This document shows positions 14,540 to 18,859 of a stretch of DNA of 18,859 bases, one piece after another. The translations under genes were made by a program, and so were the position numbers. Source of the stretch: Bacteroidales bacterium (GTDB lineage Bacteria; Bacteroidota; Bacteroidia; Bacteroidales; F082); the NCBI GenBank assembly GCA_900769945.1, contig CAAGIO010000004.1, positions 1 to 18,859 on the forward strand, given 5' to 3'. The notes beneath the pieces were generated by a model. That model made no database searches, had not been told where the DNA came from, and was given only the letters and a program-made list of their open reading frames with translations. Within the stretch, counting starts at the first letter, position 1; each line of letters begins with the position of its first letter.

Positions 14540-15817
14540 ATGGCAAAAATAGATTTGCTTCTCGGTCTGCAATGGGGAGACGAAGGAAAAGGAAAAGTCG
14601 TCGATGCTTTGACACCTAATTATGATTTGGTCTGCCGTTTTCAGGGCGGTCCTAATGCTGGACATACTATTGAGTTTGATGGGAAGAAGTTCGTTCTTCA
14701 TACAGTCCCTTCAGGAGCGTTCAATGAGAAATGTGTTAACATTATTGGAAACGGAGTCATCATCGATGCCAAGATATTGAAAGATGAGATTGACGGTCTG
14801 ATGGCCGCCGGCGTTGACCTGCGTTCACGTCTTCTTATCTCAAACAAGGCGCATCTCATTCTACCTACGCACCGCGTGCTTGATGCCGCGAACGAAAAAG
14901 CCCTCGGAAAAATGAAGATTGGCTCAACTTTGAAAGGCATTGGCCCTACCTACACCGATAAAACCGCTCGCCGCGGCCTGCGCGCCGGTGACATCTTTAT
15001 GCCTGATTTCATCGAACGTTACCAGAAACTGAAAAGCCAACACCTTACTACTATAAAGAACCTCGACTTTGATATCAATACTGTGCAACTCGACGGGTTG
15101 TCATACGAGCAATATGAGAAGGTATGGTTCGAGGCAGTAGAGTTCCTGAAAGGCTTCTCTTTCATCGAAAGCGAATACTATATTAATCAATGCCTCCAAG
15201 AAGGCAAGTCGGTGCTTGCGGAAGGCGCGCAAGGCTCGATGCTCGATGTGGACTTCGGAAGCTATCCTTTCGTCACATCTTCTTCTGTTATCGCTGCTGG
15301 CGCTTGCTCCGGCCTCGGTGTCGCTCCAAACAAGATAGGCAAGGTCTATGGCATCTTCAAGGCCTACTGCACCCGTGTAGGGACAGGCCCGTTCCCAACA
15401 GAGCTGTTCGATGAGACAGGCGAGAAACTCCGCGCCATGGGTCATGAGTTCGGCGCAACAACAGGCCGCCCTCGCCGTACAGGCTGGCTCGATATCCCAG
15501 CCCTGAAATACGCCTGCATGCTTAGCGGCGTCACCGACCTTATGATGATGAAGTCGGACGTGCTCAATGACATCGATGAAATAAAAGTCTGCGTGGGCTA
15601 TGATTATAATGGCAAAGTTATTGATTATCTGCCTTATAACGCATGCACCGAGACATTGAAGCCTGTGTTCCAGACTTTCAAGGGCTGGAAACAGGAAATC
15701 AAAGGCTCTATTCCTCTTGAATTGAACACATATATCGATTTCATTGAGAAGTCTGTCGGCCTGCCCGTGCGCTTCGTCTCGTATGGCCCTGATAGAAACG
15801 CAAATATCTTAAGATAA
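14540..15817 (+). CDS. purA: Adenylosuccinate synthetase
   Basis: 425 residues from the ATG at 14540, which gives MAKIDLLLGLQWGDEGKGK, the family's normal start; an in-frame ATG at 14513 would overlap the regulator gene and add nine residues of no family character. The enzyme joins IMP and aspartate using GTP to form adenylosuccinate, the first committed step to AMP, in the cytoplasm. Visible motifs are GDEGKGK (residues 13-19, with catalytic Asp14), GGPNAGHT with catalytic His42, KGIGPTYTDK, and the TTGRPRRTGW segment in the IMP/GTP region. Length and motifs are intact. It lies 16 bp after the Fur-family gene, an adjacency I recall from other Bacteroidales, and ends in a clear terminator. 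Confidence 0.98.
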   Translation: MAKIDLLLGLQWGDEGKGKVVDALTPNYDLVCRFQGGPNAGHTIEFDGKKFVLHTVPSGAFNEKCVNIIGNGVIIDAKILKDEIDGLMAAGVDLRSRLLISNKAHLILPTHRVLDAANEKALGKMKIGSTLKGIGPTYTDKTARRGLRAGDIFMPDFIERYQKLKSQHLTTIKNLDFDINTVQLDGLSYEQYEKVWFEAVEFLKGFSFIESEYYINQCLQEGKSVLAEGAQGSMLDVDFGSYPFVTSSSVIAAGACSGLGVAPNKIGKVYGIFKAYCTRVGTGPFPTELFDETGEKLRAMGHEFGATTGRPRRTGWLDIPALKYACMLSGVTDLMMMKSDVLNDIDEIKVCVGYDYNGKVIDYLPYNACTETLKPVFQTFKGWKQEIKGSIPLELNTYIDFIEKSVGLPVRFVSYGPDRNANILR

Positions 15818-15833
15818 TTTTTCCCAATTCTAT

Positions 15834-15876
15834 GAGTTAAGAGAGCCGTCACTTGTTGCGTTCTCTTAACTCTTTT
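15834..15876 (+). terminator. Rho-independent terminator after purA
   Basis: GAGTTAAGAGA (15834-15844) pairs perfectly with TCTCTTAACTC (15862-15872), with a 17-base loop, followed by TTTT. It lies 17 bases after the purA stop and 18 bases before the next ATG, so the next gene probably depends on readthrough or a weak promoter in or near the hairpin. Confidence 0.8.
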
Positions 15877-15893
15877 AATATCTGTATCATACC

Positions 15894-18524
15894 ATGAAAC
15901 ATCTCACACTTATTATCGCAATCATTTTTGTTTCTCTTCTGTCATTATCTTGTGGTGGGGAGAAACATTTCATCACAGATTCATCTCAACGCGCTGATGT
16001 GCGAGATGACTTGAATAACAAGATGTTAGCCTTTGCTGACGATGCGCCGTTCTCTATCTTTGATGATGATTTGAGCGTTAGGGAACGTGAAGCCCTTGAG
16101 TTCCTCTACGCTTATATGCCTCTTTGCGATGTCACTGACTATTCCGGTGACTTCTTCCTAAAGAATGTCAATGCTTCATTCAGGGCTAAAGAAGAGATGC
16201 CTTGGGGCGCTATCGTTCCCGAACGTGAGTTTAACCATTTTGTTGTCCCCGTCAGGATTAACAATGAGAACCTTGATGACTCGCGTTTCGTCTTTTATGA
16301 TGAGTTAAAGGACAGGGTGAGCGGCTTGTCGATGTATGATGCTGTTCTTGAGGTGAACCATTGGTGCCATGAGAAGGCAAACTATAAAGGCTCTGATTCA
16401 AGGACAAGCTCTCCTCTTGCCACCGTGAAGACCTCATGGGGTCGTTGTGGTGAGGAGTCCACCTTCCTTGTAGCGGCATTGCGCTCGGTGTGTATCCCCG
16501 CCCGCCAGGTCTATACCCCAAGATGGGCGCATTGCGATGACAATCACGCATGGGTTGAGGCTTGGGTTGATGGAGAATGGCATTTCCTCGGTGCATGCGA
16601 ACCCGAACCAGTACTCGATTTGGGCTGGTTTAACGCTCCCGCCTCCCGATGCCTGCTGCTCCATACAAGAGTGTTCGGCAGATATTATGGACCAGAGGAA
16701 GTCATAGAACGTACTTCAAACCATACTGAGATAAATGTGGTGTATAACTATGCCGAAACCGCTAAACTGAATATCCAAGTTGTTGATAATGACGGTAATC
16801 CTGTCCCAGATGCAAGAGTCAATTTCAAAATTTATAACTACGCTGAGTTTTGTACCGTCGCCACCAAGACAACAGATGAAAACGGAAATACTTGGATGAC
16901 CGCAGGTCTTGGCTCGATGATGATTTACGCCTCAAAAGATGGGAGATATGGCTATCAGGTCCTGAAAATAGGTGATACTGAAAATATTAGTATTGTTCTT
17001 GATAGAAAAGGAACCGAAACCGTTGTGGAGGAGTTTGACATCGTCCCTCCAATGGAGAAGGCTCGCATTCCGGAGGTGACCAAGGAGATGCGTGAGGAGA
17101 ACGACCGCCGTTTTGCTTTCGAAGACTCACTCAGGAATGCCTATATTGCAAGCTGCGTGACAGCCCAGAATATTGGCGGCTATCAAAAGGATATTATGGA
17201 AAAGACATGGGGAAACTATCAGAATATCAAAGACTTCGTGGATTATGCCGAGAAAAATGGTCATGCCGAGTACGCTTACGACTTGTTACGTGTTATCACA
17301 GATAAAGACCTCCGTGACGTTTCTTTGGACGTGTTGACAGACTGTTTCGATGCTCGCCTGCTGATGACAGACAACTGTGGCCTTCCAATAGAAATCTTTA
17401 ACAGATATGTCTATAGCCCTCGTGTTTTAAACGAGATGATTCGCCCGTATAAGAAAGAGTTGAAGAACTCATTGCCTGCTTTTGCATCAGCGAAGGACGT
17501 TGTCGATTGGGTGAGCGAGAACATCGTTTTGCGTAACGACTTGAATGTCCGTAAGATACCTATGCTTCCGACGGGCGTTATGAGCTCGCGTGTTGCTGAC
17601 ACCCGTTCCCGTGACATCTTCTTCGTCGCTTTGTCGAGGGTTAACGGCATTGCTGCTCGAATCGACCCTGTGACGGGCAAGGTGCAATATTACGATAATA
17701 AGGTCTGGAATGACGTTGTCTTTGAGGCTATGGTGGAGAAACCTGATGTTGAGAAAGGATTGCTATTGATTGAATATCAGCCGACTACAAATATGCCCGA
17801 CCCACGATACTACACACATTTCACAATAAAGAAGTTCAATGGAAACACTTTCGACCTCTTGTCGTATGATGATAAAGACCCAGGAATGGATGTAGGAATG
17901 CTTTATTCCCAGCTCATGGAAGACGGTGCTCTTGAGATGGATCCCGGATATTATGTGTTGATTTCCGGTACACGTCTTGCTGATGGAAGCGTGCTTGAGA
18001 GAAATGCTTTCTTCTCTGTCGAGAGCGGGAAGACTACAGTGGTTCAACTTGTTATGAGAGAGCCTGTTGATGGAGTCCAGATTATCGGTAACTTCAATTC
18101 AGAGAATCGTTTTATGCCTGTTGGTACGGATGAAGATAAGAGCCTGCTGCAGATTGCCGGGCGTCACTTCTATGTCCTTGGCCTTCTCGATGGTGGGAGT
18201 GAGCCTACGACACATGCGATGCAGGACATCTCTATTTTGAAGGAGAAGTTTGACGAGTGGGGCGGAAACATGATTTTCGTTTTCCAAGATGAGAAGAACC
18301 TGAATAACTTCAAGTTAAAGAACTTTAATGAGTTACCATCAAATGTTACCCTTGGGGTGGAAGACGGGACGATGCTTTCGGAGGTCGTCTCTAATATGAA
18401 GCTTCATAACAAGAGCCTTCCAGTCTTCATTATTGCGAACTCTAATAATGAAGTAGTCTTCGTGCTTCAGGGATACACCATTGGTCTCGGTGAGAGAATG
18501 TTAAATGTGTTGAACAAGATTTGA
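15894..18524 (+). CDS. Lipidated transglutaminase-like protein with carboxypeptidase-regulatory-like and thioredoxin-like regions
   Basis: 876 residues. A lipoprotein signal ends in LSLSC (Cys20), so the protein is membrane-anchored outside the cytoplasm. The transglutaminase-like core lies at about 155-260 with Cys185 in WGRCGEES, His218 in DDNHAWVEAW, and an acidic residue at 236 in LGACEPEP, forming a plausible papain-like triad. Next comes a beta-rich segment at about 289-350 (LNIQVVDNDGNPVPDARV), resembling carboxypeptidase regulatory-like domains. A long middle region, about 370-750, has no domain that I recognise. The last 120 residues look like a thioredoxin fold (HFYVLGLLDGG, MIFVFQDE, SLPVFIIANSNNEVVFVLQGY) but without CxxC. 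Substrate is unknown: proteolysis or peptide processing at the cell envelope is possible. It is bounded by terminators on both sides, so it is probably a single-gene unit. Confidence 0.85.
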   Translation: MKHLTLIIAIIFVSLLSLSCGGEKHFITDSSQRADVRDDLNNKMLAFADDAPFSIFDDDLSVREREALEFLYAYMPLCDVTDYSGDFFLKNVNASFRAKEEMPWGAIVPEREFNHFVVPVRINNENLDDSRFVFYDELKDRVSGLSMYDAVLEVNHWCHEKANYKGSDSRTSSPLATVKTSWGRCGEESTFLVAALRSVCIPARQVYTPRWAHCDDNHAWVEAWVDGEWHFLGACEPEPVLDLGWFNAPASRCLLLHTRVFGRYYGPEEVIERTSNHTEINVVYNYAETAKLNIQVVDNDGNPVPDARVNFKIYNYAEFCTVATKTTDENGNTWMTAGLGSMMIYASKDGRYGYQVLKIGDTENISIVLDRKGTETVVEEFDIVPPMEKARIPEVTKEMREENDRRFAFEDSLRNAYIASCVTAQNIGGYQKDIMEKTWGNYQNIKDFVDYAEKNGHAEYAYDLLRVITDKDLRDVSLDVLTDCFDARLLMTDNCGLPIEIFNRYVYSPRVLNEMIRPYKKELKNSLPAFASAKDVVDWVSENIVLRNDLNVRKIPMLPTGVMSSRVADTRSRDIFFVALSRVNGIAARIDPVTGKVQYYDNKVWNDVVFEAMVEKPDVEKGLLLIEYQPTTNMPDPRYYTHFTIKKFNGNTFDLLSYDDKDPGMDVGMLYSQLMEDGALEMDPGYYVLISGTRLADGSVLERNAFFSVESGKTTVVQLVMREPVDGVQIIGNFNSENRFMPVGTDEDKSLLQIAGRHFYVLGLLDGGSEPTTHAMQDISILKEKFDEWGGNMIFVFQDEKNLNNFKLKNFNELPSNVTLGVEDGTMLSEVVSNMKLHNKSLPVFIIANSNNEVVFVLQGYTIGLGERMLNVLNKI

Positions 18525-18571
18525 ATCTGATGATGGCTTCTTAGAAACATTGGTATTAGCCGTTGATAACA

Positions 18572-18624
18572 CGAGCGGCACGCTGAAAGTCTTACAATGC
18601 ACTTTCGCGTGCCGCTCGATTTTT
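18572..18624 (+). terminator. Strong Rho-independent terminator after the transglutaminase gene
   Basis: CGAGCGGCACGC (18572-18583) pairs with GCGTGCCGCTCG (18607-18618). After one bulged T the stem continues as GAAAGT/ACTTTC, about 18 pairs in all with a ten-base loop, followed by ATTTTT. It lies 47 bases after the stop. Confidence 0.9.
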
Positions 18625-18786
18625 CTTTCGTTTTCTGGTAATATCTTGAGCGATAAGGTTGTAGATTTGGACTCTTTTTTCAATGCCAGCATGGCTGAAA
18701 AAATTCGTCTTTCCTGAGAGGGTAAAAGAAAAAAGTATTATTTTTTATCACTGTCCGGTAAAACTTTTGAAAAGAAAAAAAAGAAA
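18625..18786. other. Non-coding stretch before the right edge
   Basis: A/T-rich with no convincing gene. TAGATTTG at 18662-18669 matches the -7 consensus but lacks a spaced TTG. The A-rich run ending at 18786 reads as a T/C tract on the minus strand, next to the hairpin that follows. Confidence 0.4.
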
Positions 18787-18814
18787 GGGCTGAATCCATT
18801 TGTGGATTCAGCCC
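18769..18814 (-). terminator. Perfect 12-bp hairpin, an intrinsic terminator for minus-strand transcription
   Basis: GGGCTGAATCCA (18787-18798) and TGGATTCAGCCC (18803-18814) pair perfectly around a four-base TTTG loop. On the minus strand the hairpin is followed by TTTCTTTTTTTTCTTTTC, a strong T-rich tract. It would stop transcription entering from the right. Confidence 0.75.
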
Positions 18815-18829
18815 AAATTGTTATCTTTG
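18799..18829 (+). promoter_or_regulatory. Promoter reading out of the right edge
   Basis: TTTG at 18799-18802, a 19-base spacer and TATCTTTG at 18822-18829 match the Bacteroidota -33/-7 pattern very well. The -33 element is exactly the loop of the hairpin 18787-18814. An ATG at 18855 near the window end may start the gene it drives, but only five bases are visible. Confidence 0.6.
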
Positions 18830-18859
18830 TTTTCACCACAAAATCTCGGATAACATGGG

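Noticed and set aside
18691..18717. Eight-residue mini-frame (MAEKIRLS) after a TAGATTTG box, as a leader peptide
   Set aside because: Too short to separate from chance, with no regulated amino acid run and no attenuator linked to it.

Overview
This window looks like chromosomal DNA from a Bacteroidales bacterium (phylum Bacteroidota). The reasons are near-perfect TAnnTTTG -7 promoter boxes in front of most genes, AT-rich leaders without Shine-Dalgarno sequences, a GldA-type ABC ATPase, a SusB-like GH97 glycosidase, a Bacteroides-type MetK of about 430 residues, a lipoprotein-TPR-HTH sensor and a lipidated transglutaminase protein. I cannot assign a genus. I see no insertion sequence, phage, CRISPR array, tRNA or rRNA, and coding style is uniform, so this reads as core chromosome rather than an island.

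Layout. Left arm (1-6350): a minus-strand membrane-tethered TPR regulator is divergent from a plus-strand pair, mutS2 and a GH97 glycosidase, separated by 8 bp. Middle (6469-8711): minus-strand metK and gldA. A perfect 40-bp palindrome lies between them. Right arm (9138-18524), all plus strand: two tandem but diverged GAPDH genes separated by a 421-bp structured gap, a RelA/SpoT-type alarmone enzyme, a Fur-family regulator followed 16 bp later by purA, then a lipidated transglutaminase-like protein. The last 335 bp hold a strong terminator and, at the edge, a hairpin overlapping a good promoter that reads out of the window.

How the genes relate. Most encode central functions: ribosome/DNA quality control (MutS2), SAM synthesis, glycolysis, stringent response and AMP synthesis. 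RelA/SpoT and PurA both touch purine nucleotide balance, but nothing in the sequence shows common regulation.

I did not find a clearly new system. The most interesting signals are family members with altered key residues: a GAPDH that has lost the Asp that selects NAD, next to a paralogue that keeps it; a RelA/SpoT protein with an intact hydrolase site but altered synthetase nucleotide-binding residues; and a Fur protein without either CxxC pair. The structured gap between the GAPDH genes and the palindrome between gldA and metK are the main non-coding items. All alignments were made by eye from memory of family sequences.
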